DNA of 64,000 bases from Limnoperna fortunei (GCA_944474755.1 OX104122.1:13340641-13404640), one strand, 5' to 3'. Shown: positions 13,249 to 25,691, counted from the first letter of the stretch. Notes: generated by a model not told the origin, from the sequence alone. Made by a program: numbers and translations.

Positions 13249-13700
13249 TTGGCAATGCCTACTCCATATTATTGAAAGTAAATGTTACCCTGCAACATGC
13301 AACCCTGGTTATGGTCACCCTATAGAACTAGATAAGCATATCATGCTGGATTGTATTTTGTCTTCGTATTAGCATTTAGCTTAACAATAATGATTATGAT
13401 CAAAAATATATAGAAAAAATGCACTACAAAAGCTGTCAGAAAGTTTAGATAATTTATTAATCTGCAGTAAATTGAAATTTTATTTTAATAAACGATATCT
13501 CACGTGACTACGAACCAATACACAGACAAATCTGCTATTTTCTCTTTATGCATTCATGTGTCTCAAATAAAAATCAGTTGGGTTTATCAATACAGTGAAT
13601 CACTTTTTAAATAAGTCTGATTGTTAAAAATACCTTCTCTTTTCTACTTTTAGCTTTCGTCAGTTAAAAAGGTGAAAAGTATCTTTCAAATCAATGTAAT
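13249..13700. other. intergenic, no supported gene
   Basis: No gene or repeat that I can support. Confidence 0.5.
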
Positions 13701-14063
13701 ATACACCTGGAAAAAAATAGGGCACCCTCTAGTTTTTATGAAGTCATACATATTCAAACACTTTTTGGACTAAAATTGGATGCCATTCGTTTTTAATCTG
13801 TAAAGCAAACAAAAATATGCTTAGTTGGGCACAATGAAACATTATTTTAACCAAAAACTCATAATTTTATTTTCAAATTATTTATCAAAATATAAACGGT
13901 CTTTGCTCTTTCACGTAATCTTTAAAGAAGTATTTTCAACGAAAGCTTCAAACTGGTATTTAATTGTCCAATCACACTTGAAAACGTCTATCATAAACAC
14001 GCATGCTGTAACCCTGCGACGCATACTGCCAGCAAGGCGCCTAATTTGTTGAAGCGTTATCTG

Positions 14064-14770
14064 TCACCATTCCCGGTGTAATTGAGCTTTTAAATGTTCC
14101 AAAGCCTGTAGAGGAGGTTCCAGAGCTTGTAATCGCCTACCCAATTGATCCCATAGAAGTTCTATTGGATTAAGGTCTGGACTTCTTGCAGGCCACGGAA
14201 GAGTGGTCACAGATTCGATCTCCAGATATGCCCGTACTGCCCTGAAACGATGAGGTATAGCGTTGTCATCCACGAAAACATGTCTTGATTCTAATGGGTA
14301 GTATTCAAAATGAGGCCCACCTACAGGTGTAAGCACGTCCCGTGTGTACATTTCGCTATTAAGTTTGCCATTGATTGTTACCAGATCCAGTTTGCAATCA
14401 TGTGAGATACAGCCGCACAACATAACTGAGCAAGCACCAAAATGCACTGTTAGAACAATGTTTCTTGTTGTATAAGCTGTGTTTTGATGCCTTCAATCGC
14501 TGGTTCGACCATCAGTTACATGGGGGTTAAATGACTCTCCTTGACCTCAATCCTGCAGCTTTAAGACGATTTCGTACTGTTATGGCTGACAGACTACGAC
14601 CGTTGTTGCTTGAGACAGATGCTTGCTGCAAACGGATTTATCCTAACCAATCTACCAAGTCTTATATCTTCTCGTTGGATTATCACAGATGGTCGACCAG
14701 ATCGGGAACGGTCTTTAACATCTTGCGTGGCAGTGTATTTTCTGACCAAACTACTAATTACTGTATAATG
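14064..14770 (-). pseudogene. truncated Tc1-like transposase (DD34E type)
   Basis: Reading the minus strand, the upstream part (about 14770-14535) encodes a helix-turn-helix remnant with DRSRSGRPSVI, typical of the paired-like DNA-binding region of Tc1 transposases, followed by RLKAAGLRS in a shifted frame. The downstream frame (14447-14064, 127 residues) carries the C-terminal catalytic half: a CSVMLCGCIS block, FVDDNAIPH with the second Asp, and RSPDLNPIELLWDQLGRR with the Glu. Thirty-four residues separate that Asp from the Glu, which fits DD34E. The middle region with the first catalytic Asp is missing, and stops and frameshifts separate the halves. The transposase is therefore dead. Clear flanking terminal repeats were not found; the sequence at 13700-13745 (acctggaaaaaaatagggc) may be a remnant of one. 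Confidence 0.85.
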
Positions 14771-14919
14771 ATAGCCAACCCGACGTCATGTTGCCTTGAA
14801 GGTAATAACAAAAACTCGAACACCGATGAAACTGTCAAAACAGACAATCCACAAATCAAAGTCCGAGAAACCGGCAACTCCAGAACTAACAACCAACAAA
14901 CTCACCTTTGATAAATATT

Positions 14920-16080
14920 GAAAATGAATTTGACCCATAATTAAACGAGAGTCGTAATCAATCTTTGAAGGTACGTGTATATTTGTCAGAATGAAATATT
15001 AGTTTGTAAGTCGAATTAATAAAACAACTTAAACAATCATGTATATTTTTATTATATAAGGAAGCAACTTATAAATGAATAATAGTCCCAGTTAAAAAAA
15101 GACGAAATACTTATTCGACGAAATGGCCGGATTATTGATGTTAGAAATAACGTTATGTGTCAATTTAATCAATTGGGAAATAAACTTGCGAATTACCGGG
15201 AACAGAAAAAGGTCATATACGCATGTTGCATCCATATAATGTTTGTATTTTTATGCATTTAAAGCGACTTTTAACATCGAATCCATATCCGGCCTCTACG
15301 CTATGTACATTGTAATAACCTTACTAACATAAAATCCAGTGACCTCGGTTGCCGAGTGGTTAGAGTAGTTTGTTTACGTTTTTTTCACAACAATACAGAA
15401 CTTGGTAGATGATAAGTTTAAATGTTCAAATCGAAAATACTTTATATGTTACTCATTCAAATGTTTTCCATAGCTACGAGATGTTCCGAAACAACCCTGT
15501 CTGTAGCCACAATGTTTACTTGATTACTGCCTGCTGTTGTATTGTTTGGCATAGTTTTAGGTTTTGTTTCGCAGAATATGCATCGCGCATAAATAATACT
15601 ACTAATATAAAATGAATGTTGCCGATCAAAGGATTTATTACTAGTTAGTAATACACAAGCGTTGAATACATTCAAAGTATTTAAGGCATTTAACATCTAA
15701 TTAGTTTCAAAAGACAAGAAACAATTATGTCTTCAAATGAAAGACGCCTCGGATTCATTTAAAAAAGCGTTTCTTTGAATTTTGTTTAACGTTACTTTTG
15801 CAATGTTACAGCTTACAGTTACTAAGGAGACGACAGTGTTTTGGGGTCTTATCAGAGGAGTACGAGCAATAGATGACGAACTACTTTAATAACTTGGACA
15901 CAGGTTTTCACACAATCGAATAGGTTTAAAATACCACGTGAAATGATACCGTCAATGAATGTATGTGGTTAAAATATGCTGTAAACTTATGTACGATGTT
16001 TAAATGAGACGATTGCTATATAAAGTAACATACAGCATAGGGACAGTAATGTAAAGTGGCATCTACCCCAGGACAATACA
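14920..16080. other. intergenic with SINE head fragment
   Basis: A short SINE head (gcctcggttgccgagtgg-like, A-box-like) lies at about 15343-15368 without the rest of the element. No gene is supported. Confidence 0.5.
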
Positions 16081-16114
16081 TTTCAGTGTATTGATTGCAA
16101 GTTTTCCATCCTAA

Positions 16115-16250
16115 GATGGGTGGCGCTTTTTTACTGGTACTCTGACTTCCTCCCCAATAAAAAATGGACGCTCTGATATAAGTCCGACTTTCACCCCAAT
16201 AAAACATGGACTCTCTGATATAAATGAAAATTTGCTGGAGGTGGCAGTAA
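16115..16250 (+). repeat. SINE tail segment, partly duplicated
   Basis: Two successive degenerate copies of the SINE segment ctccccaataaaa...ggac-ctctgatataa (about 16148-16178 and 16193-16223), preceded by gtactctgacttcc. Confidence 0.6.
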
Positions 16251-16264
16251 TTGGAAAAATCAAT

Positions 16265-17240
16265 GTTGACAATACGGAAATGGGGGAGTGGGTAGGGCTC
16301 TTCCAAAGTCTTATGGCATGGTTGTGAGACGGGGCTAGGATTTCTCGCCTCTATGCATAAATGAATAGTACATGTATATCTCTACCTGGTATAAGACGAC
16401 TGGTGCCCTAAGGTTAAATCATCTTTCGAACAAATTTGGCAAAAGTCAGTCCAAGCTACCATAATGGAAGGGTGGAGTGGGCTCTTTGAAAGTCATATGG
16501 TAAAGTGTGAAAGTACAAATGACGAGTACATTTAGGGCTATCTCGGGATTGGGGTTATTAAAATGTTTTCGGCTTTTCAAGTTCTAAAAGGGTGGATATT
16601 CTTTCTGAAAGTCATAAGGCATGGTTTGAGACGGTTCTAGACTTTTTCGCACTTATTGATAATTGAAGAGTACATATAAGCCTACCCCGGGTATAAGCCT
16701 TTTGGTGGCATAAGGCTTTCTGAAAGTCATATGGCATAGTGTGCGACGAGTCTAGGTTTTCTGTCTATTAAAGAAGAGGACGTGTACTCATATTTTACCT
16801 AGCTAACATATTTCAAAGAAGATCCGACGAAAACCTATTTACAAGGCTATGCTAATTTTTAAATTTTGGCAATTTTGGCGGCTCATTTTTTATCAACCGG
16901 AAGTGACTTTTGATCAATAAAAAATTCTAACCAAACAGGACGTTGATGCCATTTTCAGGGTCAAGTCTGCACATGACTCATAGTAAAGACCATGAGTGTT
17001 TACGGCTGATAATTTGAGATTTTTAATCACCCTATCTCATACTATGCTGTATGACTTTCAAAAAGCCTACCTTTTTGTAATGTAAAAATTGGTAGGGTTT
17101 TAAATGCCTAAGGCCACCATTTGGCTGAAACCTGGGGTATGTTACAAGTACTCTTCATTTATACTTAGGTGCAACAAAAGGTTAGCCCCGTCCCACACCA
17201 TGCCACAGTGCTTTCAAAGAGCATACCCATCCCCTTTTTC
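16265..17240. repeat. degenerate ~140-bp repeat family, direct and inverted copies
   Basis: Units sharing a core like gaaagtcatatggcat, then a gcgac/gagacgg segment and a gggtataagcc segment, occur in direct orientation from about 16270, 16455, 16580 and 16710. Inverted copies occur from about 17030 (tgtatgactttcaaaaagcc) and 17205 (gtgctttcaaagagcatacc). No coding potential was seen. Confidence 0.55.
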
Positions 17241-17312
17241 GTAATGCCAATAAGGTATAATAGCCCTTTTCTTATTACAATCCGTTTACATGTAATAGCT
17301 TACTTTAACTGA

Positions 17313-17571
17313 TGGGCTCTAAGGCCGAGTGGTTACGGTAGTTCGTCTACTGTTGATCACCTGGTCTGTCAACACTGAGGTTGCGTGTTCGAGTCTCACT
17401 GCGGCAGGGTGTACTCAACTGCAATCTTAATTGACAAGGATTGCCAGTTTTCCTACCGAAGGTCAGGGGTTTTCTCTGGGTACTCCGACTTCCTCTCCCA
17501 ATAAAAACTGCACGCCATGATATGGCGCAAAAATTGATGAAAGTGGCGTTAAACATCATTCAAACAAACAA
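17313..17571 (+). repeat. tRNA-derived SINE, near full length
   Basis: Starts with a tRNA-like head (ggccgagtggtta, A-box-like; gtgttcgagtctc, B-box-like at about 17388), followed by the conserved body and the shared 3' end ggcgttaaacatcattcaaa with a caaacaaac tail. It is related to the copies at 50498, 51992, 59641 and 63164. Confidence 0.85.
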
Positions 17572-18357
17572 AATATTCAACTGACAATTTTATCTTTAGA
17601 AAAGGCAGTTGGCGTAACATGGGATAGGTTGAAAATTATATTTTGTTCTGAGACTATTACTATCATAAATTGTTGATATTGTGTAGACCTCTTAATATAA
17701 TTAGCTGATTTATGTAATGACAAAGACTTGCTATCGTTTTGTTAATAAGGTTTTGGTTGTTGTAATTAGGTTTATCGACACTTGTAGAAGATGTTACAGC
17801 TATATCATGGCATCCAGTTAGTTTTGGGGAGGAAGTCGGAGTACCCGTTAAAAACGATTTACAAGAAAGAGGCAAATCCTTGTCTATGATAAGGTTGTAG
17901 TTAAGCTTTCCATATTGTAATACCTAATTGTTGACAGGTAAAAGAGTTATCCCGCTGTTGTATTAAGTATTAATTAACATATATGTGGCTTATATGTAAC
18001 AAACATTAAGAGTATGTGACGCCCACCGGGGCTATACATTCAATATATATCTTTTCACACATTCAATGTAATTGTTTTATGAGCTATTGAAAGTTTGAAT
18101 AAGAAAGGTCTTTTTAAAACACATTTAACACAAGGTAGCGTAATTTATAAGATGATGACTTACATTTCGTTTTTTCGGACTGTAATTTCTCAGCAAGTGA
18201 CTAACTACATTCAGCACTTAGTTGTGCCTATACTGTAATATGTAACTAAATAATTTTCCTTTACTCTACATACGTGGATCAATGTAACCTTTTTATAAAG
18301 AAATAATTAATAAATAAAGACAAACTTATTGTTTTTTGTTTATACAATCATGACAAC
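17572..18357. other. intergenic with SINE fragment
   Basis: A reverse-oriented SINE body fragment (gaggaagtcggagtaccc) is at about 17815-17865. Otherwise the stretch is AT-rich without a gene. Confidence 0.5.
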
Positions 18358-18580
18358 AAATGGATCTTTTTGATTATCAAGAAAAGATTTTATATTGATT
18401 TGAAAGTGAAATATAAATACCAATAAAACTTAATTAATTAGAATATAGATTTCACTCTTGATTAGTTCTCATCGCAAGTTTAAAGGTGACTAAAAATACA
18501 CATCACACGACTGATGTGTAGTCACCTATCATGTGATCACCTGTGTAAACCCAGGTAAGATTCAGTTTTAAATGGCGTTG
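18358..18580. repeat. DIRS left inverted terminal repeat
   Basis: Pairs in inverse orientation with 23538-23731 over about 190 bp with a few differences. It includes a gtaaacccaggtaagatt segment that reads like a splice donor. Confidence 0.85.
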
Positions 18581-18629
18581 AATATCCAAACAACACCAGA
18601 AAGAAATTTATGGGGCGGTGGATGGCCCT

Positions 18630-18740
18630 TGGTAAGTATATTTCACTTTCAAATCAATATAAAATCTTTTCTTGATAATGAAAAAGATCCATTTTATATT
18701 GATCTAGTGAAATATACTTACCAATAAAACTTAATTAATT
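18630..18740. repeat. DIRS internal complementary region
   Basis: The first half is the inverse of the outer left terminal repeat (cttttcttgataat...aaaaagatccatt). The second half (tagtgaaatatacttacc onward) is the inverse of the outer right terminal repeat. The joined order matches the known DIRS1 arrangement that templates a circular intermediate. It lies near the element's 3' end, as in DIRS1. Confidence 0.85.
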
Positions 18741-19020
18741 AGAATACTCACTGATTCCAAAGCAGTGTCTTAAGGTGGTGGAAAAATTTCTTTCTACTTC
18801 CATTCAACATCATGATATGTACATAATATACATTAATATACATGTATCAGGGATGTTTTTTAAAATACTCCCACCATAAAACCAAAACATAACTATATAC
18901 AAGACACAAAATCTTCAATCTGAAAAGCAAGTTTATCATTCCATAAATGAAATTACTTATATACATCTGTAGTAAAACATCATTTCAAATCTACTGCAAT
19001 ACTTGTGGAATATACAACTC

Positions 19021-20060
19021 TCACAAGTAAAATTTTACAAAAGTTGATTCTGATGACCAGTCTGCAGCATCCAAAATAGATTTCATTGAAGCCCCTTTAT
19101 AAAGAGCCCAACTAGGTGCAAATGCTCTAGTAGAATGAGCTTTTAACATCATTTTATCACGTGAATATGCTTGCTTAACTGTTTCTACAATCCATTCAGA
19201 TATTGTGACAGATGAAACTGGTTTGTGTGGTTCATTCAATGCCAAAAACATTTTCACTCTGTTCTGTCTGCAATATCTAAATTCTGTTTAAACTTCTCTG
19301 TCCTACTTAAATAATAATTCACAGATCTTTTTGGATCTAACAATTCCTTGTCTGGAAAATGGGGAACATGTATTTTAATACCAAAATGAGACTGTCTTTT
19401 TTGAAAGACCATGTCTAGCAAATGTGATACTCTTTTCTGAATTTTCATTGACTCTTGATCTATTCTTAAACTTTGTATATCACTACACCGTCTGAATGTA
19501 GTTATTGCAATCAGAAAAACTGTTTTCAGTGTAACAATCTTTAGGGATACTTCATTTTGAGGTTCAAAAGGTTTAGTCTCTAATGCACCTAGAACAAAAT
19601 TTAGATTCCACTCTGGAAGTAATTTTGTCTTTGGTGGTCGAGAATGAAAAATACCTTTTAAAAGTCTTGAAATATGTGGAAGTTGTCCCACTGGATAATT
19701 TCCAATAGATGGTAATACTGCTGATAACATTGATCGATACCCAGAAATTGTTCTATATTGTAAACCAGATTCAAATAAAAAGACTAAAAACTCAGCAATT
19801 TGATTTAAAGTTGTTTTATATGGATCAATTTGTTGTTCAGTACACCAGCTACTAAACTTTTTGAATTTCTAAGAATAATCTCGCTGTGTACCCTTGCGCC
19901 AAGATGCAATGAGCAAGTGTCTAACTGGTTCTGAAAAACCTTCTGCTTTAAAATTTCTGTGGAGAGGAGCCACGCTGTCAGATTCAAAGTCTGAGCATTG
20001 TGGAGATATATTCTGGAGTTCGGTTGACTCAATAGATTTTCTATATTGGGTAATCTGATT
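19021..20060 (-). pseudogene. DIRS tyrosine recombinase, frameshifted
   Basis: The N-terminal core-binding part is visible in broken frames (TAWLLSTEILKQKVF, then SWRKGTQRDYS at about 19870-19905). A 158-residue frame (19254-19730) follows, containing FRRCSDIQSLRID with the first catalytic Arg. A shifted frame (19021-19257) then carries KAHSTRAFAPSWALYKG (His-x-x-Arg) and STFVKFYL with the C-terminal Tyr. The full R-H-R-Y tetrad is thus present, but it is split by a frameshift around 19255 and by a stop at about 19870. This enzyme class integrates the circular DNA copy. Confidence 0.88.
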
Positions 20061-21800
20061 GGAGGAGCAATTAACATTTGCAGAATCTCCACATACCAAT
20101 GTCTCGGTGGCCACTGTGGGGCTATTAGAATAATCTGGCAATGGAATTGCCTCATATATTCTAATATCTTCGGTATCATGCATATTGGGGGAAACACATA
20201 TGCAAACATCCCCTCCCAAGATATTGTCCGAGCATCCAGTGCCAAGGCATCTGGATGAGGTATCCAAGAACAAAAAATCTGAGTTTGTTTGTTCTCTGCT
20301 GAAGCAAAGAGATCTATCAGTGGATATCCCCATTGATTGAAAATTTGTTAGACTACTGATCTGTTCAATGTCCATTCTGTTTGTCCAATTTTCAATCGAC
20401 TTAATTGGTCTGCTAAAATATTCTTTTTGCCTACAATATGTGCTGCTTTCAGAATAATTTTGTTTTAATAGCCATTTGCCATAACTCCCATGTCAGGAAA
20501 CAAAGGCTGGGTGACTTGGTCCCCCCTGTCGATTTATGTATTGGACTACACTGGTATTGTCGCTCCTCACTAATACACATTTGTTTTGCAGTTGATTCAG
20601 AAAATGATTGACAGTCAAGAAAACTGCTTTCATTTCCAGACAATTTATATGTAACAGTTTCTGATCTGATGTCCATTCTCCCTTAAAAATCTCTTTCCCA
20701 ATATAACCCCCAAAACCATTTTTTGAAGCATCTGTTGTGACTGTAACCGAATTTACTGGAGTTACTAAATATCGGCCTTTCTGCGTGTTCGCTGAATTTA
20801 ACCACCAAATCAAATGGGATTTTAGATGTTGAGTAACGGGAATCTGGATAGACATATCCTTGCAACTTTGATTCCAGAAACTCAACAGATGTAGTTGTAT
20901 TGGTCTCATGTATAGTCGAGCATTTGGAATCAACTCTATACACGAAGCCATTACACCCAGAACTTGTAGAAAATCTAGAGCTATCACTTTTCCTGTAAAC
21001 ATGTTGTGAATCAACATCTGTAATTTTTGTATTCTCTCCACAGTTGGAAACACTAAACCTTTGTCTAGGTGAAACAGACCTACCAAGTATGTCACCCTTT
21101 GGCTGGGAAACAAACTGGATTTCTCTTTGTTTATTATAAATCCCAGAGATACCAAAAGATTGAGACATTTCTGTCGATCTTGTAATAACAGATTTTTGTC
21201 CTGGTTTACTATCAGCCAGTCGTCCAGATAGACAACTAATCTGATATTCTGTGCCCTCAGAAAGGCTGCTATTACTGTCACCAGTTTCGTAAAAATTCGG
21301 GGTGCACACGTTGGTCCAAAACACATTGCTTTCCACTGAAAGCACTGGTTTTGTACACAACACCTCATGTACTGTCTGTGACCTTGGAATATCGGAACAT
21401 GTAGGTATGCATCTGAAAGATCGAGAGAAATTGCCCAATCGTTTGGTCTCACTAAGTTTATTACTTTTATCATTGTATCCATCTTGAAATGAATTTTCTT
21501 GAGGAAAGCATTCAATGGTTTCAGATTTGTCTTAATTTGCCATTTTTCTTCTGAATAAGGAATAAGGTACTGTAAAAACCTTTCAGACACTCTGGATATG
21601 GCACTGTTTCTATAACATCTTTTTCCCTTAAAATATCTATTTCTTTCATGAAAATTGATAAATTGGCCTGTGAAACAATTGTTTTCTTTATTCCTGTAAA
21701 CCTGGGTTTTTCCAGTTTGTAGCCCATTTCCACAATTGATATGACCCACTGATCTGAGGTTATCTGTTTCCAATTGTGTAGACAATGTGTCAGCCGACCC
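20061..21800 (-). pseudogene. DIRS reverse transcriptase-RNase H, frameshifted
   Basis: The main frame (20493-21785) encodes the palm: SLDLSDAYLHVPI (motif A), CFGPTCAPRIFTKL, and VVYLDDWLIV (the YLDD active site). RNase H follows, with VTTDASKNGFGGYIG, NCLEMKAV and VRSDNTSVVQYINRQGG. The fingers (VIETVPYPECLKGFYSTLF) lie in a different frame ending near 21521, so the first ~70 residues of the long frame are spurious. A second break occurs at a C6 run at about 20519-20525, after which TKSPSLCFLTWELW continues the RNase H in another frame. Downstream, IDLFASAENKQTQIF and ALDARTISWEG complete the usual C-terminal part. At least two frameshifts and a stop make it nonfunctional. Confidence 0.92.
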
Positions 21801-22135
21801 CCACAGGAATATCTGGGTACAATAAAATACTTACTTCCGAGTCAGCTATCATTATTTTTGGAATTTGAAAAGAACCCCAAGATGTCTGTGTAGCACTCTT
21901 TGCTGCACTTTTCTCATCTTTTTTATTTCCCATCTTTCTTCATAATGGAAGTATTTTGATCTTTCCTGCCTACTTCCCTATATTTGGAAAAACTATTAAA
22001 GTTATTGTTTGTTTGGGATTTACTAACCCATTTTCTTTCCTAGAATTAAACTCGGGTAGTAATTCTGAGAGTCGATCTTTTTGTTCCTTTCTTTTTTCCA
22101 GGCATGTTTCTAAGGATTTACCAAATACTCCATCC

Positions 22136-23445
22136 TCAGTTAATGGAAAAATATTGACATTTAGATCTCATGTCTTTTAAATTAACAAGACCAGAATCTT
22201 GAGCCGCTGCCTTTCGGCGAATCAAATGAAAATAGGCCCCAGTACGACCTGCCTGATCTAGTGATTTAGTTGCCATAGCAAATATATCTTTGATGGTTTC
22301 ACTAAGGATTGTTGGATCAAAATTGCCCTGTTCATCCATTGGTGCCAATGAACCTAAAGCTTGTTGCACATATAATAAAGATATAATATTCATACGAGCT
22401 CCAAGCTGTCCCTGAAAACCCAATTTTTCTATTTGCTTAAATGGTTGGGAATACAACTGTCTATGGGTATCCCAACTCTTCACAGCTTTCAAACCATGAG
22501 ACTGTCTTAACATGTCATCTAAAGTTGGAACTTTAAGAAAATTTACAGTCATCATGAATGGGAAAACAATTTTTATATTCTTCTCGATAAGCTGAGATCT
22601 TGTCAGGGTGTTTACTACGCCATGTTGTTTCTTATATATCAATTTGTGATTGATCTAATATTAAGCCTACTTTAGATTTTTCTTTATTTATATCATATCC
22701 AAAAATCTTTGAAAGAAAATCAACTTTCTGAGAATTTTTGTCATTTTTATTCTCTTGAGACTCGACTGACAATTCATGGGATTCTGTATTTAAATTTTGC
22801 ACATGCTTTATAAATCGTTCTAAATTACGATTACTGTTAGTGTTATTGTTACCCTGAGAGCCATCATCTCCTGGACTATCTTCAGTACCACTGTCTTGAT
22901 CCGAACGTACATCTAGTAAATCACGTTCATCTCTGCCAACATAAAGGGAAATTCTGACCTGGTATCAATATCCCTATTTCTAGAGATCCTTGGTGAACCC
23001 AAAACTTGGTCCAAATTCGTCTCTAATGTTAATATTGGCCATACGAGCCGTTACCCTCCATAATAGTGTCATGTGGCCTACGCTCCCCTGATGGGACGTT
23101 ACCCACACCACAGTCAGATCTGGGCAAAATTTTCCTATTCTGACTGTTAGAACACAGTTCAAATAACAAGTCAAACTTGTCATTAAAACTGTCCTCTAAC
23201 AATTTTAATTTTGCCTCGTATTCGGCATGTAAAGACGCCGACTTAGAAGGTTTCTTAGGTTTTTTTACCTTTACTAGCCTATGCTGTACTCATCTGTTTC
23301 TTAGAAACCCCACTAGTACGAGAAGTTTCAATTGAAGAGCTCAATTTCGTAGCTGAAATAGAACTATGAGTTCCCGATGTCTCAATGTCATTGCGCCATA
23401 ATGGCGACTCGGCCGTGTCTAAGTCTTCCATCATTTTACGACAAA
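22136..23445 (-). pseudogene. DIRS gag-like region, broken
   Basis: Upstream of the reverse transcriptase on the same strand. The 168-residue frame (22136-22642) has features seen in DIRS first ORFs: a conserved helical stretch with LKAVKSWDTHRQLYSQPFK, LGARMNIISLLYVQQALG and AGRTGAYFHLIRRKAAAQ. The N-terminal region (23279-23435) starts MMEDLDTAESPLWRND and is Ser/Thr-rich. It is separated from the rest by frameshifts around 23280 and 22980. Function is inferred from position and from resemblance to DIRS ORF1 (presumed nucleocapsid). Confidence 0.7.
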
Positions 23446-23537
23446 TAAATGTAAATGCCAATAATAATAACTACGTTGTAACTTGTTCGAATACTTAATT
23501 GAACAAAGTGAAATTGGATGAGAACGTCTTTCCAATT

Positions 23538-23731
23538 CAACGCAAAATTTAAACTGAATCTTACCTGGGTTTACACAGGTGATCACATGATAGGTGACTA
23601 CATATCAGTCACGTGATGTGTATTTTTAGTCACCTTTAAACTTGCGATGAGAACTAATCAAGCGTGAAATCTATATTCTTATTAATTAAGTTTTATTGGT
23701 AAGTATATTTCACTAAATCAATATAGAATCT
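23538..23731. repeat. DIRS right inverted terminal repeat
   Basis: Inverse of the left terminal repeat. It would be the 5' end of the element, since all coding is on the minus strand. Confidence 0.85.
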
Positions 23732-24490
23732 AATTTACTATTTATGCATTGCATTGTGTTATTCTAACCTGGGAAAAGGGAGATAATTTAAACATGTTAT
23801 TATTAGGTAGCACTGTTTCAAAGCACAGCTATTCGGAACAACAAGTCTTAGGCTAATAATCATTGGAACTTAATCTAGTTCGAAGCAATGAACGCTAGAC
23901 ATTAACCTTAATTGACAAGTATTTTCAGTTTTCTTGTTGATACGTTGCTAGCTCAGTTTGACTCACATTTACGTTGATTTTTTTTGTGGTTTGCAACATT
24001 AAAAGTGAAATATTAAGATTATGGAAAAAACTAATCACCTGAGGCTCTATCCAGTACTGGTCAATAAAGATTTTGATTATTGACCTCAACAAAAGAATGT
24101 TTTTGAATAGTAATAGGATCCTACATTGGTAGGAGTAGATTATCGAATTTATCCAACCCAGATAATTAATTTATGGAATGATAAGTCGATAAATCCAATA
24201 ATCCTAGAGAACTAAAGTAAGATTATTTTTCTCGAATATATTTTAAAAAATTAGTTAGTTTGCAAAATGAAATACAAATTCTCACAACCCCAATTTTGCG
24301 GCAAAGCATCAACGAAAGTAGCTAATGACGCCATTATTTGTGTTTATGACGTTATTACTTTATACCAATCAACAAACGACAACCACTTATTCTCTGGTGA
24401 TGATGCAATTTTGTTACAAGCCGTCAAGCAGTTTGAATATTACACAAACATAAGAGAATATTATACATCATATAATCATTGATCTACTGC
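23732..24490. other. intergenic, no supported gene
   Basis: AT-rich DNA between the DIRS element and the 42-bp minisatellite; no gene supported. Confidence 0.5.
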
Positions 24491-24498
24491 ATAAAATT

Positions 24499-25100
24499 AT
24501 GAAACCACGGCATATAAAGATGGATCAACAGCATAATGATGGCTCAACATCATATAATTACGAAATCACAGCATATAAAGATGGATCAACAGCATAATGA
24601 TGGCTCAACATCATATAATTACGAAATCACAGCATATAATGATGGATCAACATCATATAATTACGAAATCACAGCATATAATGATGGATCAACATCATAT
24701 AATTACGAAATCACAGCATATAATGATGGATCAACATCATATTACTATGAAATCACAGCATATAATGATGGATCAACATCATATAATTACGAAATCACAG
24801 CATATAATGATGGATCAACAGCATATAATTACGAAATCACAGCATATAATGATGGATCAACAGCATAATGATGGCTCAACAACATATAATTACGAAACCA
24901 CAATATATAATGATGGATCAACAGCATATTGATGGCTTAACATCACATAATTACGAAATCACAGCGTATAATGATGGATCAACAACATAATGATGGCTCA
25001 ACATCATATAATTACGAAACCACAGCATATAATGATGGATCAACATCATATAATTACGAAATCACAGCATATAATGATTGATCAGCAACACATAATTACG
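24499..25100. repeat. 42-bp minisatellite
   Basis: The core unit catataattacgaaatcaca plus gcatataatgatggatcaa-type sequence is 42 bp long. It repeats about a dozen times, with shorter hybrid units (cagcataatgatggctcaa) interspersed at both ends. Because 42 is divisible by three, two frames stay open (one reads SYNYEITAYNDGST repeatedly). No start context, splice site or codon-level conservation suggests a real protein. Confidence 0.9.
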
Positions 25101-25109
25101 AAATCAAAA

Positions 25110-25690
25110 TATTTTGGAAGCAGAGGGTAAGAAAAAAAATGTTCTGAAGAAGGATTTCTGCTATGTAAAATAATGCTAATTATGAAAAACAATATTCTGT
25201 CGCGACGCTTTCAAAAAATAAATATTTTTTTCAGCGCTCTGATCGAAAAAAATGTTCTGACCAAAACAAAAAAACAAGGCCCCCCCCCCTTCAAGTTAAA
25301 TGGTCTGTCCCTGACACCGATTTCTCGAAAATTCGAACTAAATTGTAGTTCCATTTGTAAACACTCAGTGTAAAAACCATTCAGTCGAAGTAAATTGTAG
25401 ACGGCTTGGGTACCCAGAATAATTGGTCATAAAAGTTGTGAAAATTGAAAGTATTCCTGTAAAATGCCAAGCTTGATTGATTGATTGATTAATGGTGTTT
25501 AACGCCCGAGCAGCAATATTTGATATTAAAGATATAATCCCTAATGATTAATCTATCATACATTTGTTTTATGTAGGCCTCTGTCGGTATATTTGTTGAA
25601 ATAGCTAGGTTTTAATTAATTACAATATACGACAAGAAATTGCTTCAAACTGGAATCGAGGACATTGACAAGTGATACTCAATACAAAAA
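25110..25690. other. intergenic with SINE tail fragment
   Basis: A reverse-oriented tail (ttgattgattgattgatt then ggtgtttaacgcccgagc) lies at 25473-25525; it matches the 3' end at about 63085-63150. No gene supported. Confidence 0.6.
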
Positions 25691-25691
25691 A

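Larger units (their letters stand above)
18358..23731 (-). mobile_element. DIRS1-like tyrosine-recombinase retrotransposon, defective
   Basis: On the minus strand the order is gag-like region, reverse transcriptase plus RNase H, then tyrosine recombinase. The ends are long inverted repeats: 18358-18580 pairs with about 23538-23731, sharing for example caataaaacttaattaat and cacctgtgtaaacccagg in opposite orientation. At about 18630-18740 lies a block equal to the inverted left end joined to the inverted right end, which is the internal complementary region that defines DIRS1-type elements. No LTRs and no DDE integrase are present. All three coding regions carry frameshifts or stops, so the copy is not autonomous. 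Nothing in the sequence shows a target duplication, as expected for recombinase-mediated integration. Confidence 0.9.

Noticed and set aside
14531..14911. 126-codon plus-strand ORF
   Set aside because: It is antisense to the Tc1-like transposase N-terminal remnant.
20683..21438. 251-codon minus-strand frame inside the DIRS reverse transcriptase
   Set aside because: It is a shadow frame of the reverse transcriptase-RNase H coding region.
24536..24932. 110-residue repeat proteins in two overlapping frames
   Set aside because: Both frames are open only because the unit is 42 bp; overlapping open frames argue for non-coding DNA.
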